This document shows, piece after piece, positions 36,085 through 46,117 of a stretch of 64,000 bases of DNA. A program made the position numbers and the translations under genes. The notes under the pieces are model-generated. The model was not told where the DNA came from, did not search any database, and saw only the letters and a program-made list of their open reading frames with translations. Every line of letters starts with the position of its first letter. Positions within the stretch are counted from its first letter, which is position 1. The DNA is from Desulfuromonadaceae bacterium (GTDB taxonomy: Bacteria; Desulfobacterota; Desulfuromonadia; Desulfuromonadales; Desulfuromonadaceae), in the NCBI GenBank assembly GCA_016936455.1, contig JAFGXV010000045.1, forward strand, positions 1 through 64,000, read 5' to 3'.

Positions 36085-36378
36085 ATGGACAGAGAGTGGG
36101 CAGAAAAGCAGGATCTGTGGAAGGAAATGAGTGAGTTGTGGGGCAACCGGCAGGCACGGCGCAGGAGCCATTGTCTTGGCTGGACGGCCCTGCTTTCTGT
36201 GGTGTTGATGGCCGCAGTCCTCGGCTGGATCTATTATCATCCTCTATCGCGAGAATCGCTGTTTCTCAACGTGCAGGGACAGAGTCTTGAGCTGAACAGT
36301 CGTCATGAGCAGGCAGCGACGACAGACTATGGCCAGCGAGAAGAGGGCGTTGAAGTCGCGAAAACCCTCAGTATCTAG
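36085..36378 (+). CDS. Small bitopic membrane protein between ftsL and ftsI
   Basis: A 97-residue protein I do not recognise. It has a charged N-terminus (MDREWAEKQDLWKEMSELWG), one membrane segment (about 31-51, LGWTALLSVVLMAAVLGWIYY) and a polar tail. The ribosome site AAGGAGGGCGGAG is very strong, which argues that it is translated. Its last 74 bp overlap the ftsI frame. The FtsL-like layout suggests a divisome or synthase accessory role, but that is inference. Confidence 0.6.
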   Translation: MDREWAEKQDLWKEMSELWGNRQARRRSHCLGWTALLSVVLMAAVLGWIYYHPLSRESLFLNVQGQSLELNSRHEQAATTDYGQREEGVEVAKTLSI

Positions 36379-38482
36379 GGCGGGATTGCGTCGACCATCC
36401 GCCTCAGAGGAAGTTCATGCGGTACGGCGACGGATTTATTACGCGGGTTGGCTATTTGTCCTGGTCAGCCTGCTACTTTGCGGGCGGGCTTTTTATCTTC
36501 AGATACTGTGCGCACCCCAGTGGCAGGAGCGTGCCTCAACACAGCATCGAAAAATTATCCGTCTGACGCCGCAACGTGGTGCGATTTATGACTGTCAGGG
36601 CGAGCCTCTGGCTGTTTCGCTGGAGGCGGACTCCCTGTACGCCAATCCGTCCGAACTGGACGCTGCGCTTGAAAGGCTGGGGCAGTCGGTTCCGGCCCTG
36701 AAGAACGAACTTGTCGCTGAACGTTCCCGATATGCTGCAGCCGTAGCAAAATACCTCAAACTGGATAGCCGTGATGTCGCGAAACGTCTGGATCGCGACA
36801 AAAAGTTTGTCTGGCTGGAACGACGGATCACGTCGGAGCAGAGCCGTCAACTCGAACAGCTGCATTTACCGCTGGAGCCTCGCAACGGAATCAAGTCTCT
36901 GGAGCACCCGGGATTGCACTTTATCCGTGAGCATAAGCGCTGGTATCCGAACGGTCATGTGGCCGGACAGATTGTCGGGTTTTCTGGTGTCGACAATGAC
37001 GGCCTCGAAGGTCTGGAACGCTATTATGATGGCATTATTGCCGGTGACGGCAGTTATCTGATCTGTGAAAAAGATGCCTCCGGGCAGAGTCTCGGCAGTG
37101 GAGAGCAGGTGGTGAAGGGACAGCTGGGGCGCGATCTCTATCTGACCATCGACAAGCAAATTCAGTATCTGGCAGAACGTGAATTGGCTGAAGCCGTGCG
37201 ATCGACGGCGTCGCGTTCCGGTTCTGTTGTCGTGGTGGAACCGGACAGTGGCCGGATCCTCGCTCTGGCCAGCTGGCCCAACTTCGACCCGAATAAGTTT
37301 GGCCAGTATTCAGCCGCAAAGCGGCGCTTGCGCCCGATCTGTGACACCTATGAGCCGGGGTCGACCTTCAAACTGTTTCTCCTGGCCGCGGCAATGAATG
37401 AGAAAGTTGTTACCGCCCAGCAGCAGATCGATTGCGGGCGTGGCAGCTACCGGGTGGGAGGCAAGGTGATTCATGATCACCGACCACTGGGCCGACTCAG
37501 TGTCGCCGATGTTCTCAAGTACAGTTCCAATATTGGCTCAGCCAAGATTGGAGCACAGCTGGGCAAGGAAACCTTTTACCAATATCTCAGGAACTTCGGG
37601 TTCGCGCAGAAAACCGGCATCGATTTTGATGGTGAAGGGACGGGAATTCTGCGTCGCCCTGCAGATTGGTTCGAAGTGGATCTGGCGGCGATTTCTTTTG
37701 GCCAGGGGGTTACGGTGACGCCGTTGCAGCTGGCGATGGCGACCAGTGCGATTGTCAATGGCGGCCGACTGATGAAGCCCTATCTGGTGGAAAAAGTTGT
37801 CGATCCTCGCAGTGGCAGTGAAAGTTTGCGTCGCCCGGAAATTGTGCGTCAAGTGTTAAAGCCGGAGGTCGCCGAGCAGGTTCGTGAGATGATGGTGCGC
37901 GTGACCGACGATGACGGAACAGGTCAGCGCGCTCAGGTTGAAGGTTTTCAGGTTGGGGGAAAAACCGGAACGGCGCAGAAGGTTGATCCGCTGACGGGGA
38001 CCTATTCTCCGGATAAGCATATTGTCTCGTTTGTCGGTTTTGCGCCGGCCAGCGCGCCGCGTCTGACCATCCTCGTTACGCTGGATGAGCCCCATGGGGA
38101 AACCTATGGCGGCATTGCTGCTGCCCCGGTTTTCGCGCGTATTGCCGAGCAGTCGCTGCGCTATCTGAGGGTGCCGGCGGAACGGACCGCCGGCCACGAA
38201 CCGGCGGTGCCGCTAAAACCTGTTGCGCGTCTGGTTCCAGCCATGACATCGCTGGAACGGGGAACGGGGGGGGGCGGTGAGGTGGCTCGGGCCATGCCAG
38301 ATTTCCGTGGCATGAGCGCAGCCCAGGCCCTGGCGTTGATGGCTCAAAGTGGTCTGAATGTTCGGATCGAAGGGGCGGGCCGGGTCGTCGAGCAGACTCC
38401 TGCGCCGGGTAGCTTGTTTAACGCCGAGATGTGTTTGACCATTCGTCTGCAACCACCGGAGGTGCGTCATGCAACTTTGTGA
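36305..38482 (+). CDS. ftsI: Peptidoglycan transpeptidase FtsI (PBP3) with PASTA domain
   Basis: Septal class B penicillin-binding protein that crosslinks peptidoglycan, working with FtsW. The 725-residue product has one N-terminal membrane anchor (about 46-66), a dimerisation/pedestal domain, and the transpeptidase motifs EPGSTFKL (active Ser353), SSNIGSAK and GKTGTAQ (Lys553). A C-terminal PASTA domain (about 660-720) is unusual compared with E. coli FtsI and resembles SpoVD-type proteins. Start uncertain: ATGs at 36305 and 36329 both lie within the upstream small ORF. Its end overlaps murE by 14 bp. Confidence 0.95.
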   Translation: MSRQRRQTMASEKRALKSRKPSVSRAGLRRPSASEEVHAVRRRIYYAGWLFVLVSLLLCGRAFYLQILCAPQWQERASTQHRKIIRLTPQRGAIYDCQGEPLAVSLEADSLYANPSELDAALERLGQSVPALKNELVAERSRYAAAVAKYLKLDSRDVAKRLDRDKKFVWLERRITSEQSRQLEQLHLPLEPRNGIKSLEHPGLHFIREHKRWYPNGHVAGQIVGFSGVDNDGLEGLERYYDGIIAGDGSYLICEKDASGQSLGSGEQVVKGQLGRDLYLTIDKQIQYLAERELAEAVRSTASRSGSVVVVEPDSGRILALASWPNFDPNKFGQYSAAKRRLRPICDTYEPGSTFKLFLLAAAMNEKVVTAQQQIDCGRGSYRVGGKVIHDHRPLGRLSVADVLKYSSNIGSAKIGAQLGKETFYQYLRNFGFAQKTGIDFDGEGTGILRRPADWFEVDLAAISFGQGVTVTPLQLAMATSAIVNGGRLMKPYLVEKVVDPRSGSESLRRPEIVRQVLKPEVAEQVREMMVRVTDDDGTGQRAQVEGFQVGGKTGTAQKVDPLTGTYSPDKHIVSFVGFAPASAPRLTILVTLDEPHGETYGGIAAAPVFARIAEQSLRYLRVPAERTAGHEPAVPLKPVARLVPAMTSLERGTGGGGEVARAMPDFRGMSAAQALALMAQSGLNVRIEGAGRVVEQTPAPGSLFNAEMCLTIRLQPPEVRHATL

Positions 38483-39968
38483 ACTGGTGAAATACTGCCC
38501 CGTTGTCGAGGTGATCGGTTCGCTTGATCACGAGGTGAGCGACCTGTTTTATGATTCGCGTCAGGCCATGGCGGGGGGGCTGTTTTTTGCCTTGAGTGGT
38601 CTGCAGGCGGATGGCCATGACTATGTGCCCCAGGCTGTTGCCGGTGGTGCCAGCGCCGTGGTCGTGGAGCGGCAATTGCGCCTCGATGCCGGGGTGACAC
38701 AGATTGTTGTGGCGGACAGCCGACGGGCCATGGCGACCATGGCGGCGGCGTTCTTCGGATTCCCGGCGCGGCGGTTGTTGACCGTGGGCGTAACCGGGAC
38801 CAATGGCAAAACCACCATGACCTACCTGGTGGAAGCGCTATTGCGGGGCAAGGGTTATCGTCCCGCTGTGGTCGGCACTATCAGCAATCGCATGGAGGGC
38901 TTTTGCGAGGCCTCCAGCCATACCACGCCCGAGTCTCTCGACCTGCAGCGTCTGCTCAGCCGCTTCCTCGATCTGGGGGCCGACGCCCTGGTGATCGAGG
39001 TGTCGTCCCATGCCCTGCAGCAGGGTCGCGTACTGGGGCTCGAATTTGCGGTGGGGGTGTTTACCAACCTGACCCCCGAGCATTTAGACTACCATGGCGA
39101 GATGGAGGCCTACTTCGCCGCCAAGCAGCGCCTGTTTATGGGTGCTGAGTACCGTTGCGCGCACGCCGTTATCAACACGGAGCATGCTTATGGGCGCGAG
39201 TTGGCGGCCTTGCGGCCCGAGGCGTTTACCGTCGCGATTTCTGCGGTGGCGCAGATCCAGGTGCGTGACTTCGAGCAGGATCTGGCCGGACTGCGTGCCC
39301 GGCTGATGACGCCGGCCGGGGAGCTGGTCCTCAATTCAAAGCTGGTCGGCCGCTTCAATCTGGAGAATCTGTGCTGTGCTGTCGGTGTTGGCCTGGCGCT
39401 GGAGATGGCACCTGATGCGATTACAGCGGCCCTGTCCGCTGTGACCAGTGTGCCGGGGCGGCTGGAGCGCGTCGACAACGAGCTCGGCGCACTGATTGTG
39501 GTGGACTATGCCCACACCGGCGACGCGTTGGAAAAGGCCCTGGAGGCGGTCAGTGCGCTCCATCCGGCACGGATTATCACCCTGTTCGGTTGCGGTGGCG
39601 ATCGGGATACGCGCAAGCGGCCTTTGATGGGCGCCATTGCCACCCGCTATTCCTGGCTGACGGTGGTGACCGCCGATAACCCGCGTACCGAAGACCCGAA
39701 GCGTATTCTGGAGCAGATCTGCGCCGGTATTCAGGAGCAGGGTGGCCTGGTGCGCTGGGACGGCGCGCCCGGCGACGGGCAGCGTAAAGGCTACGTCGTG
39801 ATCGAGGAGCGCCGCGAGGCGATCCGGTTTGCCGTGGCCCAGCTCCAGCCTGGTGACCTGTTGCTGGTTGCCGGTAAGGGACATGAGGATTATCAGATCA
39901 TCGGTCGGCAGAAATTCCATTTCGATGATCGAGAAGAGTTGCGCAACGCTCTTGAAGCGCAACGATAG
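38469..39968 (+). CDS. murE: UDP-MurNAc-tripeptide synthetase
   Basis: Adds the third residue to the peptidoglycan stem. The 499-residue Mur ligase has the P-loop VGVTGTNGKTTMTYL and, near the C-terminus, DNPRTEDP, the motif tied to meso-diaminopimelate specificity. GGAGG inside the end of ftsI precedes the ATG. The three-domain length is normal. Confidence 0.97.
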   Translation: MQLCELVKYCPVVEVIGSLDHEVSDLFYDSRQAMAGGLFFALSGLQADGHDYVPQAVAGGASAVVVERQLRLDAGVTQIVVADSRRAMATMAAAFFGFPARRLLTVGVTGTNGKTTMTYLVEALLRGKGYRPAVVGTISNRMEGFCEASSHTTPESLDLQRLLSRFLDLGADALVIEVSSHALQQGRVLGLEFAVGVFTNLTPEHLDYHGEMEAYFAAKQRLFMGAEYRCAHAVINTEHAYGRELAALRPEAFTVAISAVAQIQVRDFEQDLAGLRARLMTPAGELVLNSKLVGRFNLENLCCAVGVGLALEMAPDAITAALSAVTSVPGRLERVDNELGALIVVDYAHTGDALEKALEAVSALHPARIITLFGCGGDRDTRKRPLMGAIATRYSWLTVVTADNPRTEDPKRILEQICAGIQEQGGLVRWDGAPGDGQRKGYVVIEERREAIRFAVAQLQPGDLLLVAGKGHEDYQIIGRQKFHFDDREELRNALEAQR

Positions 39969-39997
39969 AACGACCCCGCTGTTCAAGGATTGAAGCC

Positions 39998-41389
39998 ATG
40001 CAATGGACATGTCACCAACTGGCGCGGATTGTCAATGGCCGTCTGCTTCCTGCACCGCAGGAGGCGTTGGTCACGGGAGTTTCCACCGATAGCCGGACCC
40101 TGCAGTCCGGTGACCTCTTTGTCCCGCTCAAAGGGCCCAACTATGATGGCCACGATTATCTGCGCCAGGCCGTTGAGCACGGTGCCGCAGCCTGCCTGAG
40201 TGAGGAAGTGGTCGGCGGTCTGCCGGTGCCCGTGATCCAGGTGCGCGACACCTTGGAAGCCCTCGGGATCCTGGCGCACGATATCCGCAAGGAATTCCAT
40301 GGCCCCGTAGCAGCCATCACCGGCACCACGGGAAAGACCTCGACCAAGGAAATGCTGGCATCGATTCTGGCCGTGCGTGAACCGGGACTGCGGACCCAGG
40401 GCAATTTCAATAACCTGATTGGCCTGCCCCTGACCCTGGCCCGGTTAGACGAAACCGACTGCTGGATAGTGCTGGAGATGGGAATGAGTCAGCCGGGGGA
40501 AATCAGTCGACTGGCGCGGATTGCCGAGCCCACGCTGGGGGTGCTGACCAATGTCGGTGCCGGGCACCTGCAGGGGCTGGGCGATATTCAGGGCGTTGCC
40601 CGCGCCAAAGGCGAATTGCTCACGAGCCTCAAGCCGGGCTGTGCGGCCGTTGTCAACCGCGATGATGCCGAACTGATGCGCCTGCCGTTACCTGCCGGCG
40701 TGCGACGGGTGACGTATGGCCTGGGTGAGCAGGCCGATGTGAGGGCCAGTGCCGTGGAGCCTGGGCCGCAAACCTGTTTTGTTCTGGAGCTGGCGGGTTG
40801 CCGGCGCCACGTCACCTTGCCGCTGCCCGGTCGTCACCAGGTCTATAATGCTCTGGCTGCTGCGGCCGCAGCTCATCTGCTTGGCCGTGATCCGGATGAA
40901 ATCGTCGCCGGGCTTGAAAGTGTCAAGATGTCGGCGGGGCGCCTTGAAGTGCGCGAGCTGGATCGGGGCATGACCCTGCTGGACGACAGTTACAACGCCA
41001 ATCCGCAGTCGATGCAGGCCGCACTGGAGGTGTTGCGCAACTGGCCGTGCCAGGGCCAGCGGATTGCGGTACTGGCCGACATGCTCGAACTGGGCGAGGC
41101 CTCGGCCTGCTGCCACCACAAGCTGGGCCAGATTGCCGCCCGGAGTGCGGACTGGTTGCTGGTGCTGGGTGAGCGGCGTCACGATGTGATGACCGGCGCC
41201 GCAGTAAAACAGACAGGTGCGAGTCTGGCGAATGAGTGCCTGATCCCCTGTGAGAGCCATGAACAGATCTGTGATTGGCTGAAACGCCATCTGCAGCCGC
41301 AGGACTGTGTGCTGGTCAAGGGCTCGCGGGGGATGCGCATGGAACGGATTGTGCGTTTTCTGTTGCACAGGGATGGGGATGGAGCGTAA
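39998..41389 (+). CDS. murF: UDP-MurNAc-tripeptide:D-Ala-D-Ala ligase
   Basis: Adds D-Ala-D-Ala to complete the pentapeptide precursor. The 463-residue product has AITGTTGKTSTKEMLASIL (ATP site), NFNNLIGLPLTL, EMGMSQPGEI and DDSYNANPQSM, all typical of MurF. Together with Alr and Ddl in this window it covers D-Ala incorporation. Confidence 0.97.
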   Translation: MQWTCHQLARIVNGRLLPAPQEALVTGVSTDSRTLQSGDLFVPLKGPNYDGHDYLRQAVEHGAAACLSEEVVGGLPVPVIQVRDTLEALGILAHDIRKEFHGPVAAITGTTGKTSTKEMLASILAVREPGLRTQGNFNNLIGLPLTLARLDETDCWIVLEMGMSQPGEISRLARIAEPTLGVLTNVGAGHLQGLGDIQGVARAKGELLTSLKPGCAAVVNRDDAELMRLPLPAGVRRVTYGLGEQADVRASAVEPGPQTCFVLELAGCRRHVTLPLPGRHQVYNALAAAAAAHLLGRDPDEIVAGLESVKMSAGRLEVRELDRGMTLLDDSYNANPQSMQAALEVLRNWPCQGQRIAVLADMLELGEASACCHHKLGQIAARSADWLLVLGERRHDVMTGAAVKQTGASLANECLIPCESHEQICDWLKRHLQPQDCVLVKGSRGMRMERIVRFLLHRDGDGA

Positions 41390-41443
41390 AAGAACCTTTT
41401 TGTCCGACCCCCGGAAAAAACGGGCTCTGAAACAGGGATTGCC

Positions 41444-42520
41444 ATGATCTATCATCTGCTCTATCCACTGCACAGCGAGCTGTCCGCTCTGTATGTCTTT
41501 CGTTTTATCACCTTTCGCACCATTTATGCGACGATCACCGCTCTGGTGTTGTCCTTTATCCTCGGACCCTGGGTGATTGAGCGCCTCAGCCGGCTGCAGA
41601 TCGGCCAGGTCATCCGCAAGAATGGGCCCGCCTCCCATTTTAAAAAAGAGGGGACGCCGACCATGGGCGGCACCCTGATCTTGCTGGCGATCGTGGTGCC
41701 GACGCTGCTGTGGGCGGATCTGACCAATCGTTTCATCTGGATCGCGCTGATGGTGACGGTGGGCTACGGCGTGATCGGCTTTGTCGATGATTATAAGAAG
41801 GTCAAACTCAAGAGCAGCGACGGCCTTTCGGCGCGGGGCAAGCTGGTGTGGCAGATTCTGGTGGCGGCAGTAGCCGGGGTGCTGCTGTTGACCTGTACCG
41901 GTTTTTCTTCCGCCATGTCCGTGCCCTTTTTCAAGGGCTTCAATCCGGAACTGGGCTGGTTTTATCTGATTGTTATTCTGGTGGTGATCGTGGGTTCGGG
42001 CAATGCGGTCAATCTGACCGATGGTCTCGACGGCTTGGCCATCGGACCGATGATCATCTCGTCCGCGGCTTATCTGCTGTTCGCCTATCTGGCCGGTAAC
42101 GCCCGTCTTTCCGCCTATCTGCAGATCAGCAGCGTCCCCGGGGCCGGCGAGCTGGCGATCCTGTGTGGCGCCATGGTCGGTGCCGGACTGGGCTTTCTGT
42201 GGTTCAACACCTATCCGGCGCAGGTGTTCATGGGCGATGTCGGCAGCCTGTCGCTGGGGGGCGCCCTGGGTGTCATCGCGCTGATCGTCAAGCAGGAACT
42301 GGTGCTGGTGATCGTCGGCGGCATTTTTGTCGTCGAGGCGCTGTCGGTGATTGTGCAGGTGGCTTCGTTCCGTCTGTTCGGGCGGCGGGTTTTTTTGATG
42401 GCGCCGATCCACCATCATTTTGAAAAACAGGGCTGGCCGGAACAGAAGATCACCGTTCGCTTCTGGATCATCAGCATTATTCTGGCTCTGGTCGCGCTGT
42501 CGACCCTGAAATTGAGGTGA
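41444..42520 (+). CDS. mraY: Phospho-MurNAc-pentapeptide transferase MraY
   Basis: Integral membrane enzyme that moves phospho-MurNAc-pentapeptide to undecaprenyl phosphate, making lipid I. The 358-residue product has about ten membrane segments. Signature loops are [40 protein letters not shown] and [12 protein letters not shown], with the conserved [13 protein letters not shown] near the end. Confidence 0.98.
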   Translation: MIYHLLYPLHSELSALYVFRFITFRTIYATITALVLSFILGPWVIERLSRLQIGQVIRKNGPASHFKKEGTPTMGGTLILLAIVVPTLLWADLTNRFIWIALMVTVGYGVIGFVDDYKKVKLKSSDGLSARGKLVWQILVAAVAGVLLLTCTGFSSAMSVPFFKGFNPELGWFYLIVILVVIVGSGNAVNLTDGLDGLAIGPMIISSAAYLLFAYLAGNARLSAYLQISSVPGAGELAILCGAMVGAGLGFLWFNTYPAQVFMGDVGSLSLGGALGVIALIVKQELVLVIVGGIFVVEALSVIVQVASFRLFGRRVFLMAPIHHHFEKQGWPEQKITVRFWIISIILALVALSTLKLR

Positions 42521-42521
42521 T

Positions 42522-43862
42522 ATGGAACAGCTCAGTGGCAAACAGATCCTGGTGATTGGTGCCGGGGCCAGCGGCATCGCGGCGGCCAATTTCTGCTGCC
42601 GTCGCGGGGCGCGGGTGGTGCTGAACGACGCCCGCCCGGTGGACCGGCTTTCCGCCCTGTCTACACTGGATCCGGCTGTTGAGCTGGTGCTGGGGGAGCA
42701 TCCCGAGGCCCTCTTTGTGGCGGCGCAGCTGGTTGTTGTCAGTCCCGGCGTGCCCCTGTCGCTGCCCGCCCTGCAGGCCGCAATCCGGGCGGGGGTTCCC
42801 CTGTGGGGCGAAATCGAGCTGGCGTCGCGTTTTATCAGCGCGCCCTGCATCGCCATTACCGGAACCAACGGCAAGTCCACCACCACCACCCTGATCGGCA
42901 ATCTGCTGCGTGCGTGCGGCGAGCGGGTGTTTGTCGGCGGCAATATTGGTGTTCCCCTGATTGAGGCGGTCGGGAGCGACTACGATCATCTGGTGGTGGA
43001 GCTGTCCTCGTTTCAGCTGGAGACGGTGGAGCGTTTTCATCCCGTGATCAGCCTGCTGCTCAACCTGACCCCGGACCATCTGGATCGCTATCGCGTCATG
43101 GCAGAATATGCCGCAGCCAAAAAGAATCTGTTTTGCAACCAGACGGCGCAGGATCTGATGGTACTCAATGCGGACGACCCGTTGGTGCTGGAACTGGCCG
43201 CGGATTGCCCGGCACGCAGGGTGCTGTTCACCTCGCAGCGCGAGCTGGAACAGGGCATCAGCTTTCAAAATGGCCGTATCGACTGGCGGTATGCCGGGCA
43301 GCGGGCGAGCTTCGATGCGGGCGAACTGAAGTTGCGGGGTGTGCATAATATCGAGAATGTGATGGCGGCGCTGGTGCCGGGTCTGATTGCCGGTTATGAT
43401 CCCGATCGTCTGTGGCGGGCGGCCTGTGAGTTTGGCGGTCTGCCGCATCGCATGGAACTGGTGCGCTGCCTCGACGGTGTCAACTGGTACAATGACTCCA
43501 AGGGGACCAACCTCGGCAGCGTGGCGAAAAGCCTGGCCGGTCTGAGTGGCGCGGTGACGCTGATCGCCGGCGGCAAGGATAAGGGCGTCGACTATGGCGA
43601 ACTCAGTCCGTTGCTGGCACGGATGCAGCCCCATCTGGTGCTGCTCGGCGCAGCGGCGCAGCGCATGGATGACGCTTGGCGCGGCCTTTGCCCGATCTCC
43701 CGCGCTGGCTCCATGGCCGAAGCGGTGCGGCAGGCCCGGGCGGTGACGCCGAGGGGAGGGACGGTACTGTTATCGCCCGGCTGTTCAAGTTTTGACATGT
43801 TCCGCAGTTTTGAAGACCGCGGTGACTGTTTTGTGCGTGAGGTCATGGCGCTGGAGGCGTAA
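42522..43862 (+). CDS. murD: UDP-MurNAc-L-alanine:D-glutamate ligase
   Basis: Adds D-glutamate to UDP-MurNAc-L-Ala. The 446-residue product has an N-terminal Rossmann fold (ILVIGAGASGIAAANFC), the P-loop ITGTNGKSTTTTLIGNLL, NLTPDHLDRY and the C-terminal DSKGTNLGSVAKSL. It starts 1 bp after the mraY stop with GAGGTG as ribosome site. Confidence 0.97.
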   Translation: MEQLSGKQILVIGAGASGIAAANFCCRRGARVVLNDARPVDRLSALSTLDPAVELVLGEHPEALFVAAQLVVVSPGVPLSLPALQAAIRAGVPLWGEIELASRFISAPCIAITGTNGKSTTTTLIGNLLRACGERVFVGGNIGVPLIEAVGSDYDHLVVELSSFQLETVERFHPVISLLLNLTPDHLDRYRVMAEYAAAKKNLFCNQTAQDLMVLNADDPLVLELAADCPARRVLFTSQRELEQGISFQNGRIDWRYAGQRASFDAGELKLRGVHNIENVMAALVPGLIAGYDPDRLWRAACEFGGLPHRMELVRCLDGVNWYNDSKGTNLGSVAKSLAGLSGAVTLIAGGKDKGVDYGELSPLLARMQPHLVLLGAAAQRMDDAWRGLCPISRAGSMAEAVRQARAVTPRGGTVLLSPGCSSFDMFRSFEDRGDCFVREVMALEA

Positions 43863-43865
43863 TCG

Positions 43866-45005
43866 ATGGCAACCCGACGGGAGTACGATGCCACCATTCT
43901 GATTCTGACCGTTGCCCTGACCTGTTTCGGGGTGCTGATGGTGTATTCCTCCTCGTCGGTGATGGCGTTCAAACATTACGGCGACAGCATGTATTTCCTC
44001 AAGCGCCAGGGGTTGTATGCCCTGCTGGGGCTGGGGGTGCTGGCTATCTCCATGCGTATCGACTACCACTGGTGGCGCCGTGGGGCCGTGGCGCTGCTGC
44101 TTCTGAGCACCCTGCTGCTGGCGGCGGTGTTTCTGCCCGGTATCGGTCTGAAGGCCGGCGGCGCAGCGCGCTGGATTCGTTTCCCCGGTTTTTCCTTCCA
44201 GCCCTCCGAGGCAGCCAAGTTGGCACTGATCTTTTATCTGGCTCATTCCGCCACCAAAAAAGAGGATCGTCTGAAAGACTTCAAGTACGGCTATGTTCCC
44301 TACATGGTGGTGTTGCTGGTGTGGCTGGGACTGATGCTGGCCCAGCGCGACCTGGGCGGCGCGGCGATCATGGCCTGCGTTACCGGCCTGATGCTGCTGG
44401 TGGCCGGCACCCGCTGGCGCTATGTCATCCTCAGTTTTCTGGCCGCCGTGCCGGTGCTGGCCTTTGCTATTTTGCATGAGGAATATCGCTGCAAGCGTAT
44501 CCTGGCCTTTCTCGATCCCTGGGACGATCCCCAGGGCACGGGCTTTCAGATTATCCAGAGCTGGATGGGGTTCGGCCTCGGCGGCTGGGGTGGGGCCGGA
44601 CTGGGGGAAGGACAGCAGAAGCGGCTCTACCTGCCCGAAGGCCATACGGATTTTATCTTTTCCGTCATCGGCGAAGAGCTGGGTTTTGTCGTGGTGGTGC
44701 TGCTGATCTGCATGTTCCTGTGCCTGGTGCTGATGGGGCTGCGGATCGCCATGCACACCCAGGACGGCTTTGGCCGCCTGACGGCCTTCGGCATCAGTCT
44801 TCTGCTGGGCCTGCAGGCCTTTGCCAATATGGCGGTTGTCATGGGCCTGGTGCCGAATAAAGGGCTGGCCCTGCCGCTGATCTCTTACGGAGGCAGCAGC
44901 CTGCTGTGCACCCTGTTTGGTCTGGGCGTGCTGCTGAATATTTCATCGACGACCCGCTCGGGCGGCAGAGGCCAGATCCGGCGCAGTCAGAAGGGGACAC
45001 TATGA
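43866..45005 (+). CDS. ftsW: Septal peptidoglycan polymerase FtsW
   Basis: SEDS-family glycosyltransferase that polymerises lipid II at the septum together with FtsI. The 379-residue product has about ten membrane helices with VYSSSSVMAFKHYGDSMYFLKRQ, RWIRFPGFSFQPSEAAKLALI, AQRDLGGAAIM, LPEGHTDFIFSVIGEELGF and PLISYGGSSLL. GGAGG precedes the ATG. The stop overlaps the murG start by 4 bp. Confidence 0.97.
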   Translation: MATRREYDATILILTVALTCFGVLMVYSSSSVMAFKHYGDSMYFLKRQGLYALLGLGVLAISMRIDYHWWRRGAVALLLLSTLLLAAVFLPGIGLKAGGAARWIRFPGFSFQPSEAAKLALIFYLAHSATKKEDRLKDFKYGYVPYMVVLLVWLGLMLAQRDLGGAAIMACVTGLMLLVAGTRWRYVILSFLAAVPVLAFAILHEEYRCKRILAFLDPWDDPQGTGFQIIQSWMGFGLGGWGGAGLGEGQQKRLYLPEGHTDFIFSVIGEELGFVVVVLLICMFLCLVLMGLRIAMHTQDGFGRLTAFGISLLLGLQAFANMAVVMGLVPNKGLALPLISYGGSSLLCTLFGLGVLLNISSTTRSGGRGQIRRSQKGTL

Positions 45006-46114
45006 ATTATCTCATCTGCGGCGGCGGAACCGGTGGACATGTTTTCCCCGCCCTGGCCATTGCCGACGCCATTCGTCGCGATGATCGTGTGGCTGATATC
45101 CTGTTCGTCGGCACGACGCGCGGGCTGGAAGCCCGACTGGTGCCGGAACGCGGATATCGTCTCGAATTCATCGAGTTCAGCGGGTTTGCCGGCAAACACT
45201 GGTGGCGCAAGCTCCAAGTGATCGGACAGTTGGGCAAGGCGTTGCGTCATGCCCTGGGTCTGGTGCGCATGTTCCGGCCGGACGTGGTGATCGGCGTCGG
45301 CGGTTACGCTTCCCTGCCGATGGTCATGGCTGCCGGTCTGCTGCGGATCCCTGTGGTGCTGCATGAGCAGAATGCTTTTCCCGGTCTGGCCAACCGGCTG
45401 GCCGCGCACTGGGCGAGCCGCGTCTGCGTGGCGTTGCCGGACGGCGTGAGCGGTTTTCCCCTGACCAAGGCGGTGGTGACCGGGAACCCGGTGCGCCGCA
45501 GCCTGTTCCGTGTGCGTCCGTGGCGCCAGGAGCCCCAGCGGCTGTTGCTGTTCGGCGGCAGTCAGGGGGCGCAGGCGCTCAATCAGGCCATGATCGAGGC
45601 CCTCCCGCTGTTGCGTCGCCAGTTTCCCGCGCTGCAGCTGCTGCATCAGACCGGGGCGGCGAACAGCGAGCCGGTTCGTCAGGCCTACGCGCAGGCGCAC
45701 TGCGGCGATGTCGAGGTGGTGCCGTTCATCGAGGATATGGCCGCGGCCTATGAAGCCAGCACCCTGGTCGTATGCCGCAGTGGCGCTACCACCATCGCCG
45801 AATTGGCGGCCTGCGGCCGGCCGTCCCTTCTGATTCCCTTTCCTCTGGCGACGGGGGATCATCAGACCCATAATGCCCGGGCCCTGGTCGCTGCCGGGGC
45901 GGCGGTGCTGTTGCCGCAGGGACAATTAACCGGGGTGCGTCTCGCGGCCGAGGTGGCGCAGCTGTTGCAGGATCCGTCACAGCTGGCGCAGATGGCGCGC
46001 CAAGCCCAGACGTTGAGTGCCAAGGGAGCGGCGGACCTGATCGTGTGTCTGTGCCGTCGGGCGATCGAAAGAAAACGCAAGAAAACGTATGGCGCACTGA
46101 GCGCAAGGGGATAG
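45002..46114 (+). CDS. murG: Lipid II synthase MurG
   Basis: Peripheral membrane glycosyltransferase that adds GlcNAc to lipid I. The 370-residue product has the G-loop GGGTGGHVFPALAIA, GVGGYASLPMVMAA, HEQNAFPGLANRL, GGSQGAQALNQ and CRSGATTIAELAACGRPSLLIPFP. The start is the ATG at 45002, coupled to ftsW by ATGA; the open frame reaches back into ftsW. Confidence 0.97.
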   Translation: MNYLICGGGTGGHVFPALAIADAIRRDDRVADILFVGTTRGLEARLVPERGYRLEFIEFSGFAGKHWWRKLQVIGQLGKALRHALGLVRMFRPDVVIGVGGYASLPMVMAAGLLRIPVVLHEQNAFPGLANRLAAHWASRVCVALPDGVSGFPLTKAVVTGNPVRRSLFRVRPWRQEPQRLLLFGGSQGAQALNQAMIEALPLLRRQFPALQLLHQTGAANSEPVRQAYAQAHCGDVEVVPFIEDMAAAYEASTLVVCRSGATTIAELAACGRPSLLIPFPLATGDHQTHNARALVAAGAAVLLPQGQLTGVRLAAEVAQLLQDPSQLAQMARQAQTLSAKGAADLIVCLCRRAIERKRKKTYGALSARG

Positions 46115-46117
46115 CCC

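Noticed and set aside
40688-42943. 751-codon open frame on the minus strand
   Set aside because: Longest shadow in the window, but it spans murF, mraY and murD in antisense and its product is low-complexity His/Gln/Arg-rich.
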